From the NCBI RefSeq assembly GCF_028858725.1, contig NC_084773.1:21708850-21772849 (forward strand): 64,000 nt of DNA. The letters run 5' to 3'. The notes under the pieces were generated by a model. It searched no databases. It was given only the letters and a program-made list of their open reading frames with translations, and was not told the origin of the DNA. Position 1 is the stretch's first letter. Each line of letters begins with the position of its first letter. The DNA comes from Colius striatus. Lineage: Eukaryota; Chordata; Aves; Coliiformes; Coliidae. Shown piece by piece: positions 1 to 11,555 of the stretch. The position numbers and the translations under genes are program-made.

Positions 1-2201
1 AAGTATCAGCCTCAGTAAAATGTGTCAATGGGCATAAGCATGAAAACAGGAAAAAAAAGAAACGAATAAACCTCTATGTCACTAATGACACAGATGTGAA
101 ATCCCAGGCTGCATGTAGAGCCACACAAGTTGAAAAATAAAAAAGCCCTGGCTAAGAGTCATCTTAAGAAAACCATTTCATTAAAACTTCAACCAGCTGT
201 TTGCATTTCACCACACGAATAAAGCAAACTGGGTTATAGGATCTTCTGGAGGCTGAGGAATTTCCTACCATTTCCCAAGAGATGCGAAGGCACCCAAATC
301 CTTCCTGAGCTCTGAAAGCTTCCAGTGAAAGTCAAGGGATGGGAGGCAGAAAGCATGTCACCAGCAAAGCTAGTTCTTCATGATTCAAACACCACTGTTT
401 TTTTTCTAATGAAATAACTAGTTCAATAATTAGCTACTAAAAGTAACAGGTCCCAGTGTTCACAATTTGACTCTAGCCTCAGTTTCCATTTCTATGGCCA
501 TCTGATTACTCCTACCACCAGTTATATTTAAATACAGCAACAGTTCCAAAAACAATCTCTTTAGAGGAAAATGCCATGTTTTCAAAGACATGCTGAAGTA
601 AGTCACATGTAAAAAGAAATTCTGGGGTAGAAAACTGTCCTACAAAAACAAGCACGTGCTTGTTTTATAGCAATTCATTCCAGAATCCATTGCCACGGCC
701 AAGAGCAAGATCAATATCCCATCAGTGAAGATTGCCTCGGCACTTGGTGAAGGTTATAACCCACTGCTGACACATGAGCACTGGCCCAGAGACTGCCTCA
801 TTTCACTCCCAGAATCTGGCAGAGAAAAATCTCAACCTGGTAGAAACCTTCTCAGATTCAGTTAATTATCACATTTTATGGAGAATCTCACACCTGTTCA
901 GCACTTCACATGCCCAGCATACCTCAAACCAAACTCCAGAACCTTTACTGCTACGTTACCCTCTTACTTCATTTTCTGTAATTAATTTTGTAGCTTCCCT
1001 GTTGAGAAACTGCCTATCTGACTGTGTTACTGCATGCATCTCAGAAGGGCTAAGCTGTCTGTTCCAGTCTATTCCCTCATAGCTCTGCTCAGCTGCACCT
1101 GAAGTTTTAATGCAGCAATAACAACCCTCTGCTCAGAGCCACCCCTTTCCCACACCCCTTACTTTTTAAATTGACAGAGGGAGAGGAAGAATTATCCCTG
1201 CTTGATATCCCAGTTGCAGATGACAAACTGAAAGTGCAATGAGAAATCTTACAGTTTAAGAAATGAGGAGGAATATTTAGGGAAGTGATAGGAAGCTGGC
1301 TTTGATTTACTAAGGTAACTGCGTGTTCCATGGCTAAGCCAGAGACCTGGAAACAAACCCAAAGCCAAGAACAGCAACACCACCAAGCTCCAGCCACTCA
1401 CTGGCAGTCACACACAGAGGCCCTGGGGCAGGGGATCTGCAGCATGCTCAGCCAGCTGGAAAACACAGGCAAGTGTATTGTGGAATAAACTGTCTGAAAC
1501 ATAGGTAACAGAAAATCAGGAGGAAATGTAAGACGTCTGTTAGAGCATTACAAGCCTGGCATTAATTTAGAAGTGACATGGAAGTGAAAAGGCAAAGGAA
1601 AGTCAGGTGTCATAGAGAGATCTGGTCTGATCAAGGCTCTGCAATGTATTTCCAGACCCGCACCAAAAATACTGGGAAAGCACTTTGCTACATACGACAA
1701 AAAAGATTGCAGCAATTTCAGACACCAGCAACACAAATTACAGACCTGAAAGAGAGAACCACAGTGATACCTGAGAACTCAATAGAGGAAAAATCTGTAG
1801 GAGGATATAGAGAAATTAACAGATAATATGGAGGAAGAGACTACTGAGTTTAAGAGCTAGAAAATGTTTGCTGACATCATGACATTACCTGCAAGTCCAA
1901 ATACAACCAGGCAAAAGCTCTAGCATATGTCCAGTAATTACATAGCTGGCTATAAAACAAAGAGACGTTGATTGATCAAATAAATCTTTCCATGCTCTCT
2001 GATTTCTAAGGGCCAATTTAATCCCAAACATTTCCTTTCAAGCAAGTTGTACCAAGAATTAGTTCTGTCCCTCTAATCCCAGGTGAAGCTTGAGGCTCCG
2101 AGGCCCAGGGGTTACTGTTTAACATCGTTTAACATTACCAAGCTCCCCGCTAAACATACGCTTTTGCTGGCGGCACGTTCCTGGGCAAAGGCAAGCTGTG
2201 C
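1..2201. other. 3' flank of the left minus-strand gene
   Basis: AT-rich sequence with no splice-flanked coding text on either strand. The minus strand has ATTAAA at 2022-2017, about 180 bases after the proposed stop, which could be the poly(A) signal. No canonical AATAAA lies close by on that strand. The small open frames here look like chance. Confidence 0.4.
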
Positions 2202-2321
2202 TCAGCCCGCAGCCCGCCGGTGTGCGGGAGCAGCACGGCTCCGGCAGCCCCGAGTCTGCAGCAGGAGCAGAGGCTGCAGCACAAGAGCTTTCCCTGCTCT
2301 GCCGAAGCTCTGCAGCTCCCC
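2202..2321 (-). CDS. Candidate last coding exon of the left gene
   Basis: The acceptor lies in a TTTGATTTCAACAG context, with the exon starting at 2321 in phase 0. That matches the phase-0 donor of the exon at 7358. The frame opens with GELQSFGRAGKALVLQ, continues into a short leucine run and an Arg/Ala-rich tail, and stops at TGA 2204-2202, giving 39 residues. The exon sits in a small GC-rich patch unlike its AT-rich surroundings. The other two frames are also partly open, so the choice rests on phase alone. If wrong, the true 3' end lies elsewhere or outside the window. Confidence 0.45.
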   Translation of the reverse strand, partial: GELQSFGRAGKALVLQPLLLLQTRGCRSRAAPAHRRAAG

Positions 2322-5300
2322 CTGTTGAAATCAAAGCTCAGGAACAAAAAAAACCCAAATAATCCCCGAGAAGTTTCATGTCAAAGTTCAGAACTAACTA
2401 TTCTTGATTGCAGGATAAGAAACAGTGCATAATGAATGCAGCGGCTCCCAAATTACAGTGTGTTAAGTGTTCTAACGACAGCACCACACACAAGTGTTTA
2501 TTGTGCTGCACTTGATCAGGAGCTTATACCATTAATAATGGTTTGTTGGCTGCAAAGGGAGCAGCACTGCAAAATAAACCCACAAAATATGGTAGCTGTG
2601 ACTACCATAAAGGTGGAATTTATCCAAACTGAAAGCAGATGCTGCCCAAGCCAGCCCTTGGCTATGGAGATGCTCAACAGGTTCCTTGAAAGAGACAAAG
2701 AAAGCAGGTCACAGGAAAGTCGTCCTTAGACCCAACCAGTTTCTCTCCTTTTTCAAAACAGAACACTTTTGCTTTCCTTACATGACTTCTCTCATTTGCA
2801 AGCCTTTGTCCCTTGCTGTATGGTTCAGCACAGAGATCAAACACTTCAATATTACTCAAAAAACAGCTATTTTTCAAAAAGATAGTTTTCAGCAATTTTC
2901 AACACCATTTTTGATCCCCAGGTTACCAATGGGGTGCAACAGAGGCAGGGGAAGGCACTGAGAAAATGTATGTTGTCTGAAATGTCCATGGGAACAATTT
3001 CCCTCACCTAGTTCTAAGCAGTAAGAACTTAGTTGGGTCTTATGCATAACACAGGCCCCACAATTCTGAGACTACTTAGTAGAGAGAGACTTACTTCTAG
3101 TCTCTTCAAACTTAAAGCTGTTATCCTGCTCTCTTCAGAGAAACCGTGTACTAAGCACAATGTGAATAGGTATTTAATCTCTGCTATTTGGATATAATTA
3201 TCCCTGCTCCTTTGTGACAATGGACAAAGCTTTTCAGGGCTTTGTCTTTGGTTATCACAGAAGAATCAAAGACTAAGAGCAAAAAGATAAATCAACAGAT
3301 GGATGGTAATATTGACAGCCCCAAACCCTGAAAAATCATCAGTCATTCTCTGTAAGGATCACGGAGTTTGAATTGCATTTTAATTGCTTTGTGAGCTTCT
3401 GAAGTGCCTTTAGGACATACTTAAAGCTCTTCACGCTATCTGGTTACAAGGAGAAATGCTAACTATTATAAGATCAATGATAAAACTGGGAACATTGAAA
3501 AAGTATAGAGTTTGCATGTCTGATGCTTTGTTCTCATACCAGAGACAAGAATCTTCTCTCTTCCCTCACAATTTAACAGTTTACACAAGCCTAGGCTCAC
3601 ATTTGTATTTTTAAACCTCCAACATTTGGATTAGAAATGAGACAAAACCCAATTTTCCCCTCGGTTATTAACTGGACAGAAGGAGTGCTGGCTGCAGAAC
3701 TCAGGGGAGCAGGTTTTCCCAAAACTCTGATGCTTTTCTGACCATCTTAAGCTGACAAAAAGCTTTTCTGGAGCTTGATGTTACTTTCTCTTTCAGTAAT
3801 CTTTACACTTAATGAGTATATTAGTATTTACTCATACAATTAATAAATTCTTAGGTGATAGAATAAGTTCTTAGGTGATAAAGTTGTCAGAATTGAGATC
3901 AGAAGCTAAAAACATACAAGCTGTATTAGACAGCCCCTGCCCCTAAAAGACAGCATCGTACCACAAAGGTCTCAGTCAATAAAAGACAAGGAAACGGGAG
4001 ATCAATGACATAAATAACTTCATCCCAAAACTCAGAAACAGTTTTTCTTCTCATATGAGCCCAATCTGTTTTCCCTCACTCCACTGAAGAGTTTCTGCTC
4101 CCAAAAGCAAGACGCACTGCAGCTCCTGACCCCCACTGTCCCTCCTCAGAGGTTTGTGTCTCTTGGAGAGGCAGCCTGCACCTCCCACAGTGTCTGTCTC
4201 CATAGGTCAACCTCCTCTCCACTCTGCCTTAGGGTGATTACACAAAATATCCAAACCAAGTTGCATTTCTCATTAAATATACATCAAGTATAAATAAAAA
4301 TGCATTAACTTCCACCTATCAGGCTGTTTATTTCCTTCACGCAGCCTTCAAGAGCTGTACCTTGCAAAATAGAAACTGGAATTGAGAATTGTTTGAGTTC
4401 ATGTGGAAATGTTCAGCTATGCACATCTGTTTGTGTAAAAAACATTGGTATGAACAGTAATACAAAGGCAACACACTGTTAAGCTATTAACTTGTTCTGG
4501 AAATTCAGTTACATGAGATATACAACACGAGGTCATAGAGAGGAAGAAACTACAATCCCCCCTTAAAGTAAAACCAAATCCAACAACTTGGTGACACATT
4601 CTGCAGAGAAAAGGTAAACATTTTCCATTTGCTCAAATCATTGTCTTCATCTGCAGAGATCCAAAGGGTTTTGTGTCCAAGCTACTGAAGTATTCAAACA
4701 GGTCCCAACTCCTTCTCAAGGTCTAAGTGATGTTGTTATTCAGGGGTAAATTCAGTGTTTACAGTGTTCCATTAATCTCCAGACAGCTGACAGAGTTAAT
4801 AACATCTCGGTTGGGCAAATGGAAAAGGGAGGAAACAAAAGATTGATACCAACCACAGTGTCTTGTGTCATCAGCCTCTGCTGCAAAGACTGCGGGGTGG
4901 TTCCAGAGCAGTTTCCTGCTTTGATGACCATTTAGTCACACCGAGCAAGCAGAAATAAGCCCAGACAGCTGAAACAGCAGCACTGTTCACCCACAGCCAT
5001 CCTCTGCTTCCCCTTCAGAGTGTGTCACCATCACAGAAATGTCATGAGCAACCCTGTTCATTTTTTTTAAGAAGTGACATCTTCAACAAACTGAAAGCAA
5101 AACTCATCCCCAGCCCTTGGCCTGACTGTGGAACGGCAGCCTCGGTGAGCAGGAGACTGAAAACTGGTTAAATCAATGCCCAAAAACCCAGCATTTTCTA
5201 AATAAAGCTTTTAATTGCTGACCTTTTGAAATCAGGCCTCTATAGAGGTTGTCTACACTGGACAAAGGGAAGAGAAACTGCATCAGGAGTGTTTGCTTGG

Positions 5301-7357
5301 CTGGCTGGGTTATAGCCAAAAATAGCTGGTTTCAGTAACTAACTGTTCACCTGTTTACAGAGCCCCTCGAGTCCTGCACAAACACCATCCAGCAGATGTG
5401 CTCTGGGAAGCTCATGCAGGTCACGAAACAAGCAGTACCTTGAGGAAACTTTGCATGACAGGCTTTAACACAGTTCCTGTGATGACGGAAGTAAATTTCC
5501 TGTAGATTCCCCAGTATTAGAGGTGTAGTTACCCAAACAAATTTGCAACACTGTTGCAACGCCTATCTAAATATTGACAAAGATTTAATACAATGTTTCT
5601 TCTCTTCCTAACATTTGAAATACATTTAGAACAACAAACAAAACACAGACAACAGAAAACAAACACATAGCACCACCTGAAGTACCAAAATCATCTCAAT
5701 CTACTTCCACAGTTTTGGCAGTTGTGTTAAGTATATTAAATTAAACCCAAACAGCTTTGGCTTCTGCAGGTTAGACAATGGAAAAAAGATGATACTCAAG
5801 TTTTTTCACCTCAAGCACACTAAAAGATAAATGTAGATTCTTTTTAAACATAATCAATTATAGATGATGCCTGCAACTGAGGGAGGTTCATTCAAAGATC
5901 ACTGACGGAGTGGTGTCACATCACTGCTCTGCCTCAGCCTCCATGCTAGATATACCATTGTCAAACTTAATTGCAGTTACTTGAAGTGAAACAAATGCAT
6001 TAAAACATGCTGCCATGTTATGTTAACAGAGTCAAAAGTTGTACAGTGTCATTCCATTGCATTGCATCTTAAACTGATTTAATGTTGTGTAAGACAACAT
6101 GGTAAATTAGTAAACAAGAAATAACAAGCCTGTCTACCTGATGTCAACTTAGTTTGCAAATCAAGATCATTATATGTAGAAGAAAACATCTTCCCTCACC
6201 ATTGACTGTTTAAGAGTGCTTTTCTGCATACATGACCACAGTATTGCTCTAGCATTTGCATTTCTCATGACCTTGCTAATAGCCACTGGTGCTCACTGTC
6301 CATGGTCTAGTGCCACCTGTGCTCAGGCAGATATGTGTCAGGGACCCTCTTCTCAGGCAGTGCAACCACAGCAGAAGGCTGAGCCCAAACTCAATCCCAG
6401 CTGACAGTGACTCTCCTGAGGTGTTCCAGCACACAGGTTTTTCCAAACAAGAGAGATAACTGGCAAATCCACCTTCCCCAGTATTCCAAGAAAACAGAAC
6501 CTTTGAGTTTTCAGAGATGCTCTGAAAATTGAGGGGAAAACCCAGAGTGGGATATGCTCCCTCCTGGAAACAAGGTTTGGCATTCTAAATGTCCTTATAT
6601 CCCTGACTCTGCATTACACAGACCTGGCAGGTCTCCGAGGTGAAACACAGGAGTGAGTTGTCAGACCCTGCTACAATCAGGCTTAAGGCTGCTGCACCTT
6701 AATCTGATTATGGGCATAAAATAACATGCAGGCCTCTATGTCATGTGGTCTCACCTTTGACTCCTACAATGCAGGGCAGAGCAGCAGTGTAGCAGTATTT
6801 TGACGGTGATCCACAGCTTGCAGACAAGAATATTTTAAGTAGTACAAGCACAATCCCACTGAGCATGGGTATTGATCCTCGTCTCTCTTTCTTTCACCCC
6901 TTCACTTGTAAAGCTGACAGTTTTGTTCCATCTCCATTTTCCATGGAGAACGTCAGAGGAGTTAAATCAGTATGCAGGGTAGGGAGACAAAGGCCAATAT
7001 CATAATACCTACTAGAAGCCAGGTAGGGAGACATAGAACCTAACAATGAGGGATTAAATCTAAAAGCAAAGCAATCTCTCCAAACTGGGAGAATACCATG
7101 CTGCAGAAGGCCAAAACAAGTGCTTGAAGCTGCATTTCAAATCCATGGGTGGCTGTTGACTCAAAACAGTGTTTTGAGAATAGAAAAGATTATCCTCAAA
7201 TGATTAAACTGATTTCGGGCAAGATCCTTCTGGCACACCTGTGAGAAGCTGTTAGACCCCACAGCAAACACTAGCCTCTCAGATGAGATGAGAAAGAGAA
7301 GCACTCTCCACCCCAGCTGTGATTAGGACTCACACACCAGCAATTTTTGGCACTTAC
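2322..7357. other. Putative last intron, about 5 kb
   Basis: AT-rich sequence without convincing exons. The segment 3850-3885 holds two near copies of TTCTTAGGTGATA separated by a few bases. No transposon was recognised. Confidence 0.4.
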
Positions 7358-7613
7358 CTCACTCTGTGTCAAACAGGGCTTGAAATTCAAAATCCAACTC
7401 CCCAGCAGCTTGGAGCCAAAAGCAGGAAACGAGTGGGCGAGGACTTGCACTACTGGAAAATCATCAGTCTGCTGTAAATTCTCTGAGCAAAGTAGTTTCT
7501 TCAACTCAAGAGCGTGCTTGGTGGCTGCTGTCGGATGGCTCTGATGCACCAGACCTCGGTGCACATGGAGACTGGCAGACTGAAGCTCAATAAGCTTCAG
7601 TAAGGAGAACACC
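7358..7613 (-). CDS. Internal coding exon of the left gene (85 codons)
   Basis: The acceptor follows a T-rich run ending AAACACAG, and the donor is a near-perfect GAG|GTAAGT. The exon begins with one base of a split codon and ends in phase 0. The reading starts VFSLLKLIELQSASLHVHRG, contains LELKKLLCSENLQQTDDF and ends near LNFKPCLTQSE. It is amphipathic and helical, unlike the stop-rich flanks. It joins the 25-base exon at 11531-11555 through a split Arg codon. This is one of the strongest exons in the window. Confidence 0.75.
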
Positions 7614-8823
7614 CTGTGTTTCAAAGCCAAAATGCCAAAGCCAAGGCAAGTTCAGTCCGACTGCTCCATTTTCTTCCAGATGGGAGCTTTCGTTTGGCCT
7701 CCTCCATCGAGTTGCCATCAGCATCTTTAAAATTCAATTAGAAACAAAGATCAAGCTGTAAGATAAGTACAGAACAGTCCCTACTATTTGCCTTTTTTCA
7801 GCTAACAGTTCTGTCACTGTAGAGTCAGACTACTTAAATAGGTTTTTAATCTTGCAGGCCTTTGAAGACTTTAGGTCACACAGAGAACAACTGTAGCAGA
7901 CTGAAAGTTTTGGCAGTTATAATTATCTGTTGGGGTTTCTCTTACAGATAATTATATGAGATTCTCTCTTCAGTTCAACTAATTAACACAACTTCCTTCA
8001 TCCATTAATGTCACTGATACTCTGGCCTTGGTCCTGCAAGGGGTGTCCCCGTAGACATGGAGAAGCAGAGGAAATCAGAAGGGTCCTGTTATCTTTAAAT
8101 GCCTTGCAAAAGCTCTAAGACTCCTGTTACTTTCAGAACTGATTGCCTAACCACTTTGGTTCCAGGCCAAGACAGCAATTAAGTGCACACTGCTATTTAA
8201 AAGCATAGGAATAACCAGAACGAAATGAAACAAACCAACCTGGTAATCTAAGAAGTACAAAAGCAGAGCTGTGTCTTGGACACAGCTACTTTTCATCTCA
8301 ATGCAGAGAAACTGTATTTCATATTCTACAGATCACATAGCATCAAAGTCTGAAGTCCAAATCTAGTAATGAACAGCCAGTGGAGGTTTCCTTTGAGTTT
8401 CTATGGAAGCAGTTCTTTCAATTTTATTTGTGAAACTGGCTAAACCCACGACTCAGACTCCTTTACTGGAAGACTTAACAGCCATAGATACTGTAGTCTA
8501 AGGACAAGCACTACTGTGTTGAATGGCCATGACAAGCCATTAAATGAGGCAACTATATTAGGAAAATATGTCTGCTATTTTATTAGCTGTTCTGAGGCAG
8601 ACATGATGATCTGAGGCTCGAAAATTTATACAGACAGTATATTTTATTAGATCAACTCCAAAAAAACCCGAAGACAAGATCTCAGACACAAAAGCCATGA
8701 AGACAGCTGTCCCCATTACAGCAGCCAGTCTAATAAAATGTATTACCTCTTACCATAAAGCTCCCCTCTCTGTAATTTGTGTCATTGATAACGCAAAAAC
8801 TTTAAGTGACTTCTGCTTTTTAA
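7614..8823. other. Intron sequence
   Basis: No supported exon. The AAATTACAG acceptor and GTAAGA donor near 8750-8775 on the minus strand would make a 16-base exon, which I did not accept. Confidence 0.35.
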
Positions 8824-8829
8824 TTTATT
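8824..8829 (-). promoter_or_regulatory. AATAAA poly(A) signal for an alternative 3' end
   Basis: The minus strand reads AATAAA about 21 bases after the TAA stop of the exon at 8851-9130. It would end a shorter transcript of the left gene. Confidence 0.45.
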
Positions 8830-8850
8830 TTCTTCTCTTCTGAGGAGTAG

Positions 8851-9130
8851 TTACAACCCAGCTATGCACAAACCCCTGCACACAGGAGGCTTCTGGAGCA
8901 CATCAGTCATGAGCCTGGCGCTGGTGCTGCCCCCGGCTGCCTCAGCAGGAGGATGCCGTTGCCTCTGGGGTGGGATGATCAGCACATGGCTGCTCTGGTC
9001 CTGTGACTCCCCACAGCTCAGTCTCTTGCCACCAGAAAAGGATGTAAATATCCTACTCATTTCAAGAGAGCTGCACCCTAAAATCTCTCGTTGCAATTCC
9101 TGAATTTGTTTGTTCCTTCCCATAGGTGTA
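8851..9130 (-). CDS. Alternative terminal coding exon of the left gene (92 codons plus stop)
   Basis: The acceptor is GTGTCTTGACAG, with the exon starting at 9130 and contributing one base. That fits the phase-2 donor of the exon at 11531 and forms a Ser codon. The frame begins TPMGRNKQIQELQREILG, a short coiled-coil-like helix, and continues into a Ser/Pro/Gln-rich tail with LIIPPQRQRHPPAEAA. It ends at TAA 8853-8851, followed closely by AATAAA. No good donor is seen inside, so this would be a last exon alternative to the 7358-7613 plus 2202-2321 route. Splice choice here would change the C-terminus completely. It could also be chance open sequence. Confidence 0.5.
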
Positions 9131-11530
9131 CTGTCAAGACACGTCACCCTCACACGCTGTGTAATAACCTCTCCCCTGACAGGGGATGTGTATCTTGCTC
9201 AGCCGTGTCCAAGATTCCCTTAAAAATACCCTCTGTGACCTTGATGCAGATTTAATCTGTCACTGTACACTGAGTTTAGCTCCAGCCTTGCCTTTTCGCA
9301 GCCCTGTCCTAAAAAAGTCAACTAGATATCTTTTCATTCATTTGCAACATATTGAGTGACCTTGGCAATAGTCTAATCTATCCTGGCAGATTCAAGATAG
9401 AGAAAACAAGCAATAGAGACAGACCTGCTGGTTTCTGCTATTGATCAGTGACTTGAGTGAAAGCTCATTATGAGCAGCAGGAACACATCAGGTACAAGTT
9501 CTCCTACAGAACAGCAGCAAGTGAGATGAAGAAACTCCCAACCAAAGAAAGGATGGTTGTGCTTTTGCTTTGGGGTTGGGATATGGCTGTGAAAAGGAAG
9601 GAAAGGGCAAGGTGAGAAAGAAGGCACAGGCAATACTTCACATGCAGTGAGGCTGTGCATCAGGAACTCCCAAACAACTAAACAGTATGTTTACTTGGAT
9701 TAAAAAAGTTACAAACCATTCATTTTCAAACTGTTACACTGCCAAACTTCACAACAAAAAAAGGGCAAACTCTTAAGAAAATACTGTTTCTTAGTGTATT
9801 TATATACACTAGGATAATATCAAGTGATATATATACACATACACTCTCAGTAATATATTACTTAGACTGTTCCTCCTGCTACTCATAGAAACTCAAATGG
9901 AGTAAATAACACAAGAGCAGTCAAATGAGCTCCTATTATTTTACTGGTAGTCAGTGTACAACTCAGAAACTTACTGATACAACTGAATAGTGCTGCCTTG
10001 CCTTAAGACAGGTCTTTTTTTTAGCTCAAGACAATTACTCTGCTCTATCTGCCCAAGCACATGTACTGTGACCTAGTGCATCTCCCCCAGCGCTGCAGTC
10101 CCAGCTCATGCTTTGTCTTCAGCCACACTCGCATTTCTCACTGGCACTGCACTCTCCTATTATGTCTTAAGATTTGTAAAATACAACCTCCTCTTACTGC
10201 ATGTTGGCTTATCCTCCAACCTCCACAGGTCAAACCCGTGTCAAAATTTCACATAAGTATCAGATGGTAAGCTGAGCTAGATGATAAGGAAAATCTCCAG
10301 CACCCAGCTGTGAAGAGGCATGCAGGATGCTGAAGGATGTTTACTGCTTACAGACTTCACACCAGGTGAAAATATCACAGTGTGGGAACAGACAATAGAA
10401 TAATTGACAATAACTAAGAGCAGGCACACACAGGGAGAGGGAAATGACAGCACAGGACAAATCCTACATGGGAAATCTGGTTTCTTTCACATTCCTCACT
10501 TCTAGATATTTAACTCCAGCTCAATTTGTTGTGCCTGCATGCTCTCATTTAAAGGGTCTGTTGGGTCAAAGGCAGACTCAGTCATCCTCCCTTCATTCAC
10601 ACACCAAAAAAAGGCAAAGACCTTCTAGATAAAAATTAGGCAGAGTAAGACATCAGAAGGAGAAAAATCACATATCAGAACTCTGGGGAGAGAGCCAAGC
10701 AAGTGAGTGAAGAGTCATGTACTGTGTGCAGCTGATCCAGCCCAGTAAATGTCAGCTTCACTGAAGGTCACTGGCTGTATTGATTCCTCCACTTTAATGT
10801 AGGCAATTCTGTAAAGCAACTCTTTTCATGATGGACCAGACAGTGGAACAATTTAGCACACTGACAGAGGGAGGGGAGAGGGACAGAGAGCAAAATATGT
10901 GCTGTTTAACTCACTATTATATATGGATAGAAATGACATCAGACCCTAAACACATTCATATATGGTAGAACAAAATGCATTACTGACTCCCAGTGCAATC
11001 AAACAAATAACTCTCTAACATAGACGCACATATAGATATAAAACCAAGATTATCCCCATCCTTGCAGACGGAGAAAACCCAGCTGGATAATACTCTGAGC
11101 TACCTAGCTTGAAAAGGAAAAAGGAAAAGGAAGAGGAATGGAAGAGGAAGAAGGAATAAGGAAAAAAAAGGCCTGGAAATTAATGCTATTTTAATGATTT
11201 TTAGAAGCCTGAGCAAAAAAAAAGCCCTACAGGTTTGCTCATGTCTTTCCATACATTTAATTCTTACTTTACATCTTTCTTTTAAAGCACCACTACTGCA
11301 TAACCAGTAAATAACTTAAAAACCCTGAACCAAACAGGAGCAACATGAACATAAAACAGTGTTCTCAAGGCACCAATAGGCTCGGGTTACATTGACAGCT
11401 GTGCTTGAGAGACCCGAGGTAATTGAATTTTCAGCAAAGGGCACCTATCAGTGTTTGGCCTGTCTGGATTTAAGCTAGAGTTCATCAAACACTTCGAGAA
11501 TCAGTGGCAGAGACATAATTCTAAAGCTAC
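9131..11530. other. Intron sequence with a short TA-rich tract
   Basis: AT-rich. A TA/CA-rich microsatellite-like tract lies near 9800-9845. No supported exon was found. Confidence 0.35.
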
Positions 11531-11555
11531 CTGATCAGAAATAGAGTATCCATAA
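11531..11555 (-). CDS. 25-base micro-exon of the left gene
   Basis: A long pyrimidine stretch ends CTTTTCCTTAG at the acceptor, and the donor is CAG|GTAGCT. The phase is 2 bases, then seven codons (MDTLFLI), then 2 bases. This completes a Val codon with the upstream exon at 15120. It is equally compatible with both downstream exons (7613 giving Arg, 9130 giving Ser). Its short length makes it easy to obtain by chance. Phase fit on both sides is the main support. Confidence 0.5.
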
